Assembly (NCBI RefSeq): GCF_037860835.1
Contig: NZ_JBBEOG010000002.1
Location: forward strand, 1-64,000
Direction of reading: 5' to 3'
Length of the DNA: 64,000 nt
DNA from: Aquipuribacter nitratireducens
GTDB lineage: Bacteria > Actinomycetota > Actinomycetes > Actinomycetales > JBBAYJ01
The position numbers and the translations under genes are program-made. A model generated the notes under the pieces. That model did not search any database and was not told the origin of the DNA. It was given only the letters and a program-made list of their open reading frames with translations. The number at the start of each line of letters is the position of its first letter. The stretch's first letter is position 1. Shown here piece by piece: positions 37,243-45,113 of this stretch.

Positions 37243-38010
37243 TCAGGCGGCGCTGCCGCCGCCCATGACCGCGAAGGTCGCGCCCCACGGGTCGCGGACG
37301 GTCGCCATCCGGCCGAACTCGGTGTCGAAGGGCCCGGACACGACGCTCGCGCCCCGATCCTTCGCGGCGGCGACGAAGGCGTCGGTGTCGGCGACCGAGA
37401 AGTACGTGAGCCAGTGGGGCGGCACGTCCTTACCGGGCAGCCCGCCGAGGCCCCCGAGCGGCCGCCCGGTCTCCGTCGCGAACGTGCAGTAGTCGTCCGG
37501 CGCACCCGGCACCGGCTCCCACACGAACCCGAACACCTGGCTGTAGAAGGTGCGCGCGGTCGCGGGGTCGGGCTCCGCGGCCTCGTTCCACGTGAGCCCA
37601 CCGGGCTCGTTGACGACCCGGGCGCCGATGTGACGGCCCGCCTGCCACACGCCGAGCACGGCGCCCTGCGGGTCGGCGACGACCGACATGCGGCCGAGGT
37701 CGCCGACGTCGAACGGCGGGGCGAGGACGGTGGCGCCGGCGTCGGCGGCCCGGGTCGTCGTCGTGTCGACGTCGGTGGAGGCGAGGTACGTCGTCCACGC
37801 CGCGGGGGCGCCCTCCTGCGCCGGGCCGATCCCCGCGGCGTCGCGGTCCCCGACCCGGCACATGACGTAGCCGCCGTACTCGGGCCCGCTCGCCTCGGCG
37901 GTCCAGTCGAGCACCTCGGTGTAGAAGCGGACGGCGGCGTCGACGTCGACGGCTCCGTAGTCGACCCAGCAGGGCGTGCCGGCGGGCCACGGCTCGTCAC
38001 GTGTGCTCAT
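37243..38010 (-). CDS. Two-domain VOC (glyoxalase/bleomycin-resistance) protein
   Basis: 255 aa from ATG 38010; the upstream in-frame ATG at 38058 adds a non-family tail. It contains two VOC modules. The first runs from GTPCWVDYGAVDVDAAVRFY to GRMSVVADPQGAVLGVWQ, the second from GLTWNEAAEPDPATARTFYS to GRMATVRDPWGATFAVM. Tandem VOC proteins of this size are common in actinobacteria; substrates are mostly unknown and metal ligands are not obvious. It is convergent with fahA but is not 4-hydroxyphenylpyruvate dioxygenase, which is longer with a different C-terminus. Confidence 0.9.
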   Translation of the reverse strand: MSTRDEPWPAGTPCWVDYGAVDVDAAVRFYTEVLDWTAEASGPEYGGYVMCRVGDRDAAGIGPAQEGAPAAWTTYLASTDVDTTTTRAADAGATVLAPPFDVGDLGRMSVVADPQGAVLGVWQAGRHIGARVVNEPGGLTWNEAAEPDPATARTFYSQVFGFVWEPVPGAPDDYCTFATETGRPLGGLGGLPGKDVPPHWLTYFSVADTDAFVAAAKDRGASVVSGPFDTEFGRMATVRDPWGATFAVMGGGSAA

Positions 38011-38096
38011 GTCCGTGAGCGTGGCACCGACCCCGGACGGACGGAACCCCTCGGCCACCGGTTGCGGCGCGGTCCGCGGGTCGTGAGGGTGAGGGC

Positions 38097-38387
38097 GTGC
38101 TCGCCGTGCCGCTGTCGACGAACGCCGTCCCGCTGTCCGAGGCCGGGTGGCTCGTCGTCCTGTGGGTGAGCGTCGCCCTCGCCGTCGCGTGGCTCGTGTT
38201 CGTCGCGGCCTTCACCCGCTACCGGGAGCGGTCCCGCCCGCACTCGACGGGCGAGTCCCACACCCGCGGGGTCGAGACGCGGGTGACGAGGCGAACCACC
38301 AGCGTCGTCGTCGCCGTCGTGGCGGTCGTCCTCGTCGTCGCGCTCCTGCTGTTCGTGCTGGGCCGGGTGGGCGACCTCGCCGCCTGA
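38097..38387 (+). CDS. Small two-TM membrane protein, unknown
   Basis: 96 aa from GTG 38097. Two hydrophobic helices, GWLVVLWVSVALAVAWLVFV and SVVVAVVAVVLVVALLLFVL, flank a charged loop (RYRERSRPHSTGESHTRG). The N-terminus has no cleavable signal. No recognisable family. It is followed 41 nt later by the DHH phosphoesterase gene and may share its transcript. Confidence 0.7.
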   Translation: MLAVPLSTNAVPLSEAGWLVVLWVSVALAVAWLVFVAAFTRYRERSRPHSTGESHTRGVETRVTRRTTSVVVAVVAVVLVVALLLFVLGRVGDLAA

Positions 38388-38428
38388 GGCGCCTCAAGGT
38401 GGGTCGGCGACCGGCCGATCACCCGCAC

Positions 38429-39394
38429 GTGACCGACACCCTCGTGCAGGACCCCGCCGCGCTCCTCGGGTCCGGGCCCTACCGCCTCGTGACGCGCAGC
38501 GACTTCGACGGGCTCGTGTGCGCGGTGCTGCTGCGCCAGGCCGGGCTCATCGACGACATCACGTTCGTCCACCCGAAGGACGTGCAGGACGGCACGGTGG
38601 AGATCACCGACCGCGACGTGCTGACGAACCTGCCGTTCGACCCGCGCGCGCACCTCGTCTTCGACCACCACCTGTCCGAGACGGTCCGCAACGGCGCCTC
38701 CGAGCGCCACGTCATCGACCCCTCGGCGCCGTCCGCGGCGCGCGTCGTCCACACGTTCCTCGGCGGCCCCGAGCGCGTGCCCGGCGTGTCGTACGGGCTC
38801 ATGCGGGCCGTCGACCAGGCCGACTCCGCCGACTACTCCCTCGAGGACGTCCTCGAGCCGACCGGCTGGACGCTGCTCAACTTCCTCATGGACAGCCGCA
38901 CCGGTCTCGGCCGCTTCCGCGACTTCCGCATCTCGAACTACCAGCTGATGATGCAGCTCATCGACCACTGCATCGAGTACCAGGACGTGGACGAGATCCT
39001 CGCCCTGCCCGACGTCGCCGAGCGCGTCGAGCTGTACCGGGCGCAGGCGGACCTGTTCCGCGAGCAGCTGCTGCGCGTCACGACGCTCCACGGCGACGTC
39101 GCCGTCGTCGACCTCCGCGACGAGGACGTCATCCACGCCGGCAACCGCTTCCTCGTGTACGCCCTCTTCCCGCAGGCGCGGGTCTCGGTCCACGTCATGT
39201 GGGGCCGGGACAAGCAGAACACCGTCCTCGCCGTCGGCCGGTCGATCCTCGACCGCAGCTCGACGGTCGACATCGGTGCGGTGTGCCTCGCACACGGCGG
39301 CGGGGGCCACGCCGCCGCGGGCACGTGCCAGGTCGCGCACGAGGACGCCGAGCGCTCGCTCACCGAGGTCGTCGCCGCGCTCCGGGGCCGCTGA
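38429..39394 (+). CDS. DHH-family phosphoesterase
   Basis: 321 aa from GTG 38429 (VTDTLVQDPAALLGSGPYRL). The DHH core is present: LVTRSDFDGLVCAVLL (motif I), HLVFDHHLSET (DHH motif III), and AVDQADSADYSLEDVL. The DHHA1-like end contains IGAVCLAHGGGGHAAAGTCQ, the GGGH substrate loop. These proteins hydrolyse phosphodiester or phosphoanhydride bonds in nanoRNA, cyclic dinucleotides or polyphosphate; the exact substrate is unclear. Full length, no membrane segment. The next 119 bp (39395-39513) contain no gene. Confidence 0.9.
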   Translation: MTDTLVQDPAALLGSGPYRLVTRSDFDGLVCAVLLRQAGLIDDITFVHPKDVQDGTVEITDRDVLTNLPFDPRAHLVFDHHLSETVRNGASERHVIDPSAPSAARVVHTFLGGPERVPGVSYGLMRAVDQADSADYSLEDVLEPTGWTLLNFLMDSRTGLGRFRDFRISNYQLMMQLIDHCIEYQDVDEILALPDVAERVELYRAQADLFREQLLRVTTLHGDVAVVDLRDEDVIHAGNRFLVYALFPQARVSVHVMWGRDKQNTVLAVGRSILDRSSTVDIGAVCLAHGGGGHAAAGTCQVAHEDAERSLTEVVAALRGR

Positions 39395-39513
39395 GGTCGC
39401 GCCTGCGGTCGTCGGCCGGCCACACCACAGGGCCTGGCGGCCGCCGTGGCAGCCGACCTGCGGCGACGCCAGCGACGTCCTGCGCTGTGGCCGTTGGTGA
39501 GGGTGCCGCCGCC

Positions 39514-39729
39514 TCAGTAGGGCTCGGGCTCGGAGTCCGGGTGGACGCCGAGAACCGGCGGGCAGTCGAGCCGGCGCGGCAGGTCGACCGGTCCCTCGGC
39601 GAACACCACGAGCTCCTCCGGTCCCATCGGGACGGCGTCGAGGTCGCGGAGGGAGCCGTGCGCGGCCCGCACGAGCGCGTCGAGCTGCTGCAGGTCCGTG
39701 CCCGAGGCGACCGTGATGAGCCAGCGCAT
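39514..39729 (-). CDS. Small protein coupled to the subtilase gene
   Basis: 71 aa from ATG 39729, which overlaps the protease stop (TGATG). Sequence starts MRWLITVASGTDLQQLDALV and ends with an acidic tail (GVHPDSEPEPY). A beta-alpha-beta pattern (LITVAS, LDALVRAAHGSL, EELVVFAEGP) is reminiscent of the ferredoxin-like fold of subtilisin propeptides/I9 inhibitors, but similarity is too weak to claim. Translational coupling suggests it acts with the protease, for example as chaperone or inhibitor. Confidence 0.6.
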   Translation of the reverse strand: MRWLITVASGTDLQQLDALVRAAHGSLRDLDAVPMGPEELVVFAEGPVDLPRRLDCPPVLGVHPDSEPEPY

Positions 39730-41108
39730 CAGCGGACGAGCGAGGAGTACGACGCCGCCGCGTTGACGATGCCGCGGCCGTAGCCGGCGTCCCACGCCGC
39801 GCCGGTGACGTTCGTGAGCCCGGCATAGAGGGCGTCCCGGAGGCCGTCGGGGGTGAGGCCGGGCGCTGCGGACAGCAGGAGCGCCGCGACGCCCGCGGCG
39901 ACCGGTGTCGCCGCCGACGTGCCGTTGTCGAACGGGTTGCTGCTCGTGCCGCCGGGGCGGTCGGGACCGAAGTTGCCGAAGAAGTGCGAGTAGCTCGCGA
40001 GGTCCGGCTTCTCGGCGTGGAACATGCCCGGTCCCTGCGAGGAGTACCCGATCCGCTCGTGACGGGTGTTGACCGCCGCGACCGTGATGACCTCCGCCAG
40101 GCTGTTCGAGGCGTGGATCGAACGCCCGGGTCCGATGCCGCTGCTGTGGCAGGCGCCGCTCGGGCAGTCCGCACCGCAGTTGCCGGCCGCGAACAGGCAG
40201 GCGGCGCCGGACGCGACGACCTCGCGGACCTTGCGGTGGACCGGGTGCTGCGGGTCGTGGACCTCGTGGTTGGGGAAGTCCGCGACGGGGGGGATCCCGG
40301 TGTAGCCGTAGCTGTTCGTCGTGAGGTGCGGCGTGCCGTCGAGGCGCCGCTGGTCGAGGACCGCCTGGAACATCGTGAGGACGCCCCCGGAGTTCGCGAC
40401 CCCGAGGAACGGGTAGTCGTACAGCCGCGCCGCGGGGGCCGCGACGAGGACGTCCGCGGCGCACATCGAGCCGTGGCTCGTGATGGGGGCGGCGCCGGGC
40501 TGGCGGGCGGCGTTGGGGCGGGCGAAGCCGCCGACCACGGGGTAGACGACCCCGTTCACCCCCTCGTCGATGATGCCGACCGCGACGTTCTGGCCCCGGT
40601 AGCCGTCCCACCACGCCCGGTGGACCCCGAGCATCGCCCGGACGACCTCGAGGTCGACGGCGTCGCGGAACGGACGGCAGTCGAGGCCCGGCCGCGACCG
40701 GGCGAGGTCCACGGCGTCGTCGTGCTCGTGGTGGTCGAGCGTGACGGGGGAGTTCGGCCACACGGTCACCCCCTCGCGGTCCCGCAGCTCGGCCAGCTGC
40801 GAGCTGTTGACCTCGGCGGCCACCACGACGCTCGTCGCCGCCAGGTCGGCGTTGGTCTCGGGACCGGCGAACGCGCGCAGCGAGCCGGCCGGCGCACCGC
40901 CCCACGGCGCGGAGCCGTCGCGCGTGCCGAACATCGGGACGGGCGGCAGCGGCTCGTCGAGCTCGACGCCCAGCCCGGCGACGCGGTCGAGCGCCGGTCT
41001 GGCCGCCCGGTCTGCGGCGACGAGCGACTCCGTCGCGCTCTCGAACAGCTCGAAGCCCACCGGCTGGTCCGGCGCCTCGACCTCCAGCAGCACCTTCACC
41101 ACGGCCAC
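39729..41108 (-). CDS. Cytoplasmic S8 (subtilisin-like) serine protease
   Basis: 459 aa from GTG 41108 (CAGGAGG 6 nt upstream). There is no signal peptide, so it should stay inside the cell. Residues ~1-130 are an N-terminal region ending in a propeptide-like strand (SVVVAAEVNSSQLAELRDRE). The catalytic domain has Asp in VAVGIIDEGVNGVV (DEG rather than DTG/DSG), His in ITSHGSMCAADVLV, the oxyanion Asn region CLFAAGNCGADCPS and the Ser in NGTSAATPVAAGVAALL. The triad is complete. Several cysteines (NCGADCPSGACHSS) are unusual. Its 5' end is 39 bp from a divergent LuxR-type gene. Confidence 0.88.
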   Translation of the reverse strand: MAVVKVLLEVEAPDQPVGFELFESATESLVAADRAARPALDRVAGLGVELDEPLPPVPMFGTRDGSAPWGGAPAGSLRAFAGPETNADLAATSVVVAAEVNSSQLAELRDREGVTVWPNSPVTLDHHEHDDAVDLARSRPGLDCRPFRDAVDLEVVRAMLGVHRAWWDGYRGQNVAVGIIDEGVNGVVYPVVGGFARPNAARQPGAAPITSHGSMCAADVLVAAPAARLYDYPFLGVANSGGVLTMFQAVLDQRRLDGTPHLTTNSYGYTGIPPVADFPNHEVHDPQHPVHRKVREVVASGAACLFAAGNCGADCPSGACHSSGIGPGRSIHASNSLAEVITVAAVNTRHERIGYSSQGPGMFHAEKPDLASYSHFFGNFGPDRPGGTSSNPFDNGTSAATPVAAGVAALLLSAAPGLTPDGLRDALYAGLTNVTGAAWDAGYGRGIVNAAASYSSLVR

Positions 41109-41147
41109 GCCGTCCTCCTGATCCCGCTGTCGTCCGGCCCGGCCATC

Positions 41148-41471
41148 GTGGCACCGAACCGCCGCGTGATCGAGTCCTTCGACGAGCGCGACCGCCAGGT
41201 CCTGTCGCTGCTGCGGCCCCACCTGTACGAGGTGTGGCAGCGGGCCGAGCGTCGCCGGGTGGGCGCACCCTCGCTCACCCCCCGGCAGGAGGAGGTCCTC
41301 CGGCTCGTCGGTCGGGGTCTGTCGTACGCCGAGGTCGCGGCGCGCCTCGTCGTCTCGCGGGGCACCGTGCGGGCGCACATGGACCACATCCGCCGTCGCC
41401 TGGGCGTGAGCTCGGCGGCCGAGGCAGCGGCGGCCCTGGCGCTGTCGTCGGCGGGCAGCGCGGGCAGGTAG
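41148..41471 (+). CDS. LuxR-type HTH protein, probably N-terminally truncated
   Basis: 107 aa from GTG 41148 (VAPNRRVIESFDERDRQVLS). The C-terminal half is a complete LuxR/GerE helix-turn-helix: LTPRQEEVLRLVGRGLSYAE, VAARLVVSRGTVRAHMDHI, RRRLGVSSAAEAA. The N-terminal 40 residues (FDERDRQVLSLLRPHLYEVW) match only the last helix of the GAF-like sensor domain in larger regulators of this type. Codons upstream (VLLIPLSSGPAI) continue that homology but run into the divergent protease start without a start codon. So this is likely a remnant or a minimal DNA-binding protein. It ends one base before the tRNA gene. Confidence 0.65.
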   Translation: MAPNRRVIESFDERDRQVLSLLRPHLYEVWQRAERRRVGAPSLTPRQEEVLRLVGRGLSYAEVAARLVVSRGTVRAHMDHIRRRLGVSSAAEAAAALALSSAGSAGR

Positions 41472-41545
41472 CGCCCCCGACAGGACTCGAACCTGTGGCC
41501 CGCGAATTAGAAGTTCGCCGCTCTATCCAGCTGAGCTACGGGGGC
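41472..41545 (-). tRNA. tRNA-Arg (anticodon TCT)
   Basis: Read on the minus strand, the acceptor GCCCCCG (41545-41539) pairs with CGGGGGC (41479-41473), with discriminator base G. D-arm TAGCTCAGCTGGATAGAGCG, anticodon arm GCGAA-CTTCTAA-TTCGC with anticodon TCT, and T-arm CAGG-TTCGAGT-CCTG are all standard. CCA is not encoded. It reads AGA, a rare codon in such GC-rich DNA. Confidence 0.97.
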
Positions 41546-41594
41546 ATCGCAGCACAACGGTAGACGGTCGGCGCTGTCGGGTCGCCGACGTCGC

Positions 41595-41762
41595 TCAGCC
41601 GCCGCCCATGCCGATCCCCGCGCCCGGGGACCACATGCGCTCCTTGCCGCAGCGGGAGCAGCCCCAGTACGGCTCGACGCCCGGCGGGCGCACGACCACC
41701 CACCGGTGCAGCCGCAGCGTGCACCAGAACCTGCCGACACCGCCCGCGCCTCCGGCCGCCAC
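41595..41762 (-). CDS. 55-aa basic protein with a CxxC pair
   Basis: GTG 41762 opens VAAGGAGGVGRFWCTLRLHR, continuing to PPGVEPYWGCSRCGKERMWS and a Gly-rich end (GIGMGGG). The Trp/His/CxxC pattern (RLHRW...YWGCSRCGKE) is seen in short actinobacterial proteins with half a zinc ribbon; here a third Cys (FWC) is present. Codon positions fit coding use in this frame far better than the alternatives. No strong ribosome site. The gene lies just upstream of the tRNA on the same strand. Function unknown. Confidence 0.6.
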   Translation of the reverse strand: MAAGGAGGVGRFWCTLRLHRWVVVRPPGVEPYWGCSRCGKERMWSPGAGIGMGGG

Positions 41763-41848
41763 CGCCCCAGCGTCCGGGAAGACCGTGGTGTCGTCATCCG
41801 TGCCAGCACGGTCGCACCGTCGACCGACCCGTCTGGCAGCATCCGAGG

Positions 41849-42406
41849 GTGGGCAGGCTCCGCTACTCCGCGCTGTGCTCCCTCGACGGCTACGTCGCCG
41901 ACCGCGACGGCGGCTTCGAGTGGGCGTTCCCGGACGAGGAGGTCATGGCCCTCGTCAACGACCTCGGCGACGAGACGCCGGTCCAGGTCTACGGCCGGCG
42001 CACGTACGAGCTCATGACGGTGTGGGAGACCGACCCGTCCGTCGGCGACACCCCTCAGGCCGCGCGGTTCGCCGAGCAGTGGGTGCGGGCGCGCAAGGTC
42101 GTCGTGTCCCGCACGCTCGACGCCGTCACCACGTCCCGCACCGAGCTCGTCCGCGAGCTCGACGGGGCGCTCGTCAGCGACCTGACCGCCGACGCCGACG
42201 CGGTGATCGGCGGCCCGACCGTCGCGTCGGCGGCGTTCCGGCAGGGCCTCGTCGACCGGGTCGACCTCGTGGTGTTCCCCGTCACGGTCGGCGGCGGCCT
42301 CGCCGCCATGCCGACCGACCTCCGCGTCGACCTCCGCCTCGTGACCGAGCGACGCTTCGCCGGCGGCGCGGTCCACCTCGGCTACGACGTGCGGCGCGAG
42401 CCCTGA
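41849..42406 (+). CDS. Dihydrofolate reductase-like (RibD C-terminal) protein
   Basis: 185 aa from GTG 41849. The DHFR/RibD fold is indicated by YSALCSLDGYVADRDGGFEW at the N-terminus, VYGRRTYELM, KVVVSRTLDAV, DAVIGGPTVASAAFRQGLVD and LVVFPVTVGGGLAAMP. Such stand-alone proteins bind NADPH and reduce unknown pterin-like or other substrates; they are not the essential FolA. It overlaps the mug gene by 4 nt, implying coupled expression. Confidence 0.9.
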   Translation: MGRLRYSALCSLDGYVADRDGGFEWAFPDEEVMALVNDLGDETPVQVYGRRTYELMTVWETDPSVGDTPQAARFAEQWVRARKVVVSRTLDAVTTSRTELVRELDGALVSDLTADADAVIGGPTVASAAFRQGLVDRVDLVVFPVTVGGGLAAMPTDLRVDLRLVTERRFAGGAVHLGYDVRREP

Positions 42407-42969
42407 GCAGCCCCGCCCGGCCGACGCGCGAGCAGCTCCTCGCGAGCGTCGACCGGACCATCCCCGACGTCATCGGCCCCGGTCTCCGCGTCCTGTTCTG
42501 CGGCATCAACCCGGGTCTGTGGTCGGGCTGGAGCGGCCACCACTTCGCCCGGCCGGGCAACCGGTTCTGGCCCGCGCTGCACGCGTCCGGGTTCACGCCG
42601 CGACGGCTCGACCCGGGCGAGGAGCAGGAGGTGCTCGGGCTCGGCCTCGGGATCACGAACGTCGTCGCCCGGGCGACCGCCGCCGCGGCCGACCTCACCG
42701 ACGACGAGCTGCGGGCCGGTCGCCACGAGCTGGAGCGGAAGGTCCTCGCGCACGCGCCGCGGACCCTCGCCGTCCTCGGCATCACCGCGTACCGAACCGC
42801 CTTCGGGCGGCCGCGCGCCGCCCTCGGGGAGCAGCCCGACCACGTGATCGGCACGACGCGTGTCTGGGTGCTGCCGAACCCGAGCGGCCTCAACGCCCAC
42901 CACACCCCCGCCGACCTCGCCCGTCTCTTCGCCACGCTGCGGGAGGCGGTGCAGCCGCCGCACGGGTGA
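42403..42969 (+). CDS. mug: G/U mismatch-specific DNA glycosylase
   Basis: 188 aa if started at CTG 42403, which overlaps the previous TGA (CTGA). No in-frame ATG, GTG or TTG lies between the previous stop region and the conserved core, so a CTG start looks necessary. The sequence SSPARPTREQLLASVDRTIP leads into LRVLFCGINPGLWSGWSG, HHFARPGNRFWPALHASGF and VLPNPSGLNAHHT. These are the Mug/TDG signatures including the catalytic GINPG and the NPSGL loop. It excises uracil or thymine mispaired with G and ethenocytosine. Co-translated with the DHFR-like gene. Confidence 0.9.
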   Translation: MSSPARPTREQLLASVDRTIPDVIGPGLRVLFCGINPGLWSGWSGHHFARPGNRFWPALHASGFTPRRLDPGEEQEVLGLGLGITNVVARATAAAADLTDDELRAGRHELERKVLAHAPRTLAVLGITAYRTAFGRPRAALGEQPDHVIGTTRVWVLPNPSGLNAHHTPADLARLFATLREAVQPPHG

Positions 42970-42998
42970 GACGCCGCCGACGGGGTACGGCACGGGTC

Positions 42999-44486
42999 GT
43001 GACCGACACCCTGCAGCGGCCCGCCGACCCCGACGCGCACGACACGACCGTCCACCACGCCCGCCACCTCGTCGCCGGCGAGCGGCCCGACCCGCTCGAC
43101 GCGCCCGTCCTCGAGCGCCGCGACCCGGCCACCGGCGACCCGACGAGCACCGCCCCGGTCGGCGACGACGTCACCGTCGCGGCCGCCGTCGCCGCCGCCC
43201 GTGCCGCCGCACCCGACTGGGCGCGCACCCCCGCCGCCGAGCGCGCCGCCGCGCTCGCCCGGGCCGCCGACGCCGTCGAGGCCGTCGCCGAGCAGCTCGC
43301 CGAGGACAGCCGCCTCGACATGGGCCGCCCACCCGCACTGGCACGCGACGGCGTCGCCGCCGGGGTCGCCACCATGCGCGAGTACGCCGTCCTCGGCCCC
43401 CTGCACCGCGGGCGCAGGCTCAACGGCTCCCCGGACGCGTGGGACGTCATGGAGCTGCGCCCGCGGGGCGTCGCCGCCGTCGTCACCGCGTGGAACGACC
43501 CCGTCGCCGCCACCGTCGGTCTCCTCGCGGCGGCCCTCGTCACGGGCAACACCGTGGTGTGGAAGCCGTCCGAGCGGGCCGTCCGCACGAGCGACCGGCT
43601 CGCCGGGCTGCTCGCCGCGTCGTTCCCGCCCGGCGTGGTGAACGTCGTCCACGGCGACGCCACGACCGGTGCGCTCCTCGTCGAGCAGCACGTCGACGTC
43701 GTGGCGCACGTCGGCTCGACCGCCGCCGGCCGCGCCATCGCGGCGGCGGCCGCGCGCACCGGCGCGCACACCCTGCTCGAGAACGGGGGCAAGGACCCGC
43801 TCGTCGTCGACCGCGGGCTCGACCCGCAGTGGGTGGCGCAGCAGATCGCGCTCGGCGGGCTCATCAACTCCGGGCAGCTGTGCACGGCGGTCGAGCGGGT
43901 CTACGTCCACACCGACGCCTACGACGCCGTCCGCGAGGCCCTCCTCACCGAGGTCGAGCGGTGGGCACCCGGCGGTGAGCAGGCCATCGGCCCGCTCGTC
44001 GACACCGCGCACCGCGACGCCGTCCACGCCCACGTGAGCGCGGCCCGCGACGCGGGTGCGCGGGTCCTCCGGGGCGGGGAGGTTGCCGACGGTCCCGGCG
44101 CGTTCTACCCGCCGACGGTCCTCGAGGACGTCCCGGCCGACGCCGCCGTCCTCACCGAGGAGACCTTCGGTCCCGTGCTCCCCCTCGTGCGCGTCGAGGA
44201 CGTCGACGAGGGGCTGAGGCTGGCGGGGGCGGGCCGGTACGGCCTCGCCGCGACCGTCCTCACGGCCGACCTCGTCGTCGCGCGACGTGCGTGCACCGCG
44301 CTCGACGTCGGCACCGTCAAGGTGAACGACGTCTTCGGCGGCGCCCCGGGCGGGGCGGCGACCCCGCGCCGGGGCTCCGGCACCGGACTGGGCTACGGCC
44401 CCGAGCTGCTCGACGAGATGACCGCCGTCACCGTGTGCCACCTGGGGCCGCCACGAGCGGCTGCCCCGTCTCCAGCAGCGTCTTGA
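42999..44486 (+). CDS. Aldehyde dehydrogenase
   Basis: 495 aa from GTG 42999. NAD(P)-binding features: VVTAWNDPVAATVGLLAAAL, VVWKPSERAVRTSD, and AHVGSTAAGRAIAAAAA. The general base Glu is in LLENGGKDPLVV and the catalytic Cys in GLINSGQLCTAVERVYVH. EETFGPVLPLVRVED is the conserved C-terminal block. It oxidises an aldehyde to the acid; the substrate is not evident. Full length. The 3' end overlaps the convergent SRPBCC gene by 59 bp. No operon partner. Confidence 0.92.
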   Translation: MTDTLQRPADPDAHDTTVHHARHLVAGERPDPLDAPVLERRDPATGDPTSTAPVGDDVTVAAAVAAARAAAPDWARTPAAERAAALARAADAVEAVAEQLAEDSRLDMGRPPALARDGVAAGVATMREYAVLGPLHRGRRLNGSPDAWDVMELRPRGVAAVVTAWNDPVAATVGLLAAALVTGNTVVWKPSERAVRTSDRLAGLLAASFPPGVVNVVHGDATTGALLVEQHVDVVAHVGSTAAGRAIAAAAARTGAHTLLENGGKDPLVVDRGLDPQWVAQQIALGGLINSGQLCTAVERVYVHTDAYDAVREALLTEVERWAPGGEQAIGPLVDTAHRDAVHAHVSAARDAGARVLRGGEVADGPGAFYPPTVLEDVPADAAVLTEETFGPVLPLVRVEDVDEGLRLAGAGRYGLAATVLTADLVVARRACTALDVGTVKVNDVFGGAPGGAATPRRGSGTGLGYGPELLDEMTAVTVCHLGPPRAAAPSPAAS

Positions 44487-44931
44487 GGCCGGACAGGATC
44501 GCCACCCACCCGATCTCGAGGTGGTCCGCGGCCGCGCCGGCGGGCAGGCCCTCGTGGGTGCAGCGGAGCACGGTCACGCCCGGCATCGGCATGAACGGCT
44601 CCACCACCTCGAAGGTGACGCGCGAGGTCGGCAGCTCCGCGATGTCCGGGGCCCACACCCCGTCGAAGGTGAGGACGAGGCGCCGGCCGAGCTCGACGTC
44701 CTCGACGACACCGGTGATCATGTCGCCGCCCCCGGCCGTGTACCGGTAGGCGGCCCCGGCCTGCAGCGCGGGGAAGTGCGCCTCGAAGCCGTAGTAGTAG
44801 GCGGGCGTCACGCTGCCGTCGACGAGCGCCTGCCACACCGCCTCGGGCTCGGCGCGGACGGCGTAGGCGAGCCGGACGGTCGCGGTCGCGCTCGTCGACG
44901 GGGCGGGGGCAGCGGTCGTGGTCGTGCTCAT
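44428..44931 (-). CDS. SRPBCC domain protein
   Basis: 167 aa from ATG 44931, with GAGGAGG 6 nt upstream. An Ala/Thr/Ser-rich start (MSTTTTAAPAPSTSA) leads to the fold: VRLAYAVRAEPEAVWQALVD, YYYGFEAHFPALQAGAAYRY, LVLTFDGVWAPDIAELPTSR, and the terminal helix WVAILSGLKTLLETG. This is an AHSA1-like START-domain protein. It is divergent from the YCII/sigma-factor operon, with a 10-bp palindrome between them, so it may be part of the same regulon. Ligand unknown. Confidence 0.9.
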   Translation of the reverse strand: MSTTTTAAPAPSTSATATVRLAYAVRAEPEAVWQALVDGSVTPAYYYGFEAHFPALQAGAAYRYTAGGGDMITGVVEDVELGRRLVLTFDGVWAPDIAELPTSRVTFEVVEPFMPMPGVTVLRCTHEGLPAGAAADHLEIGWVAILSGLKTLLETGQPLVAAPGGTR

Positions 44932-45006
44932 GGTGACCTCCTCGGTCGGTACCCCGCGCCGGTCCCTCCGGGCGGTGGCACCCTCATGACGCGGACGCCC
45001 CCCGCA

Positions 45007-45037
45007 TTTCGACACCGGCAGCCGCGAGGTGTCGAAA
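45007..45037. promoter_or_regulatory. 10-bp inverted repeat in divergent promoter region
   Basis: TTTCGACACC (45007-45016) and GGTGTCGAAA (45028-45037) are exact inverted copies separated by 11 bp, about 75 bp from both divergent start codons. It likely binds a dimeric regulator controlling SRPBCC and/or YCII-sigma genes. As RNA it could also fold. Confidence 0.6.
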
Positions 45038-45113
45038 CGGCCGGGGCCCGCGCGTCATTGAGGTGCGGCACCGTGCCGCCCCGGCCGGGCCGGGAGGACC
45101 GAAGGAGTGGGCC

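Noticed and set aside
37243-38010. VOC protein next to hmgA/fahA considered as 4-hydroxyphenylpyruvate dioxygenase
   Set aside because: Only 255 aa, two short glyoxalase-like modules, none of the C-terminal HPPD iron-site signatures.
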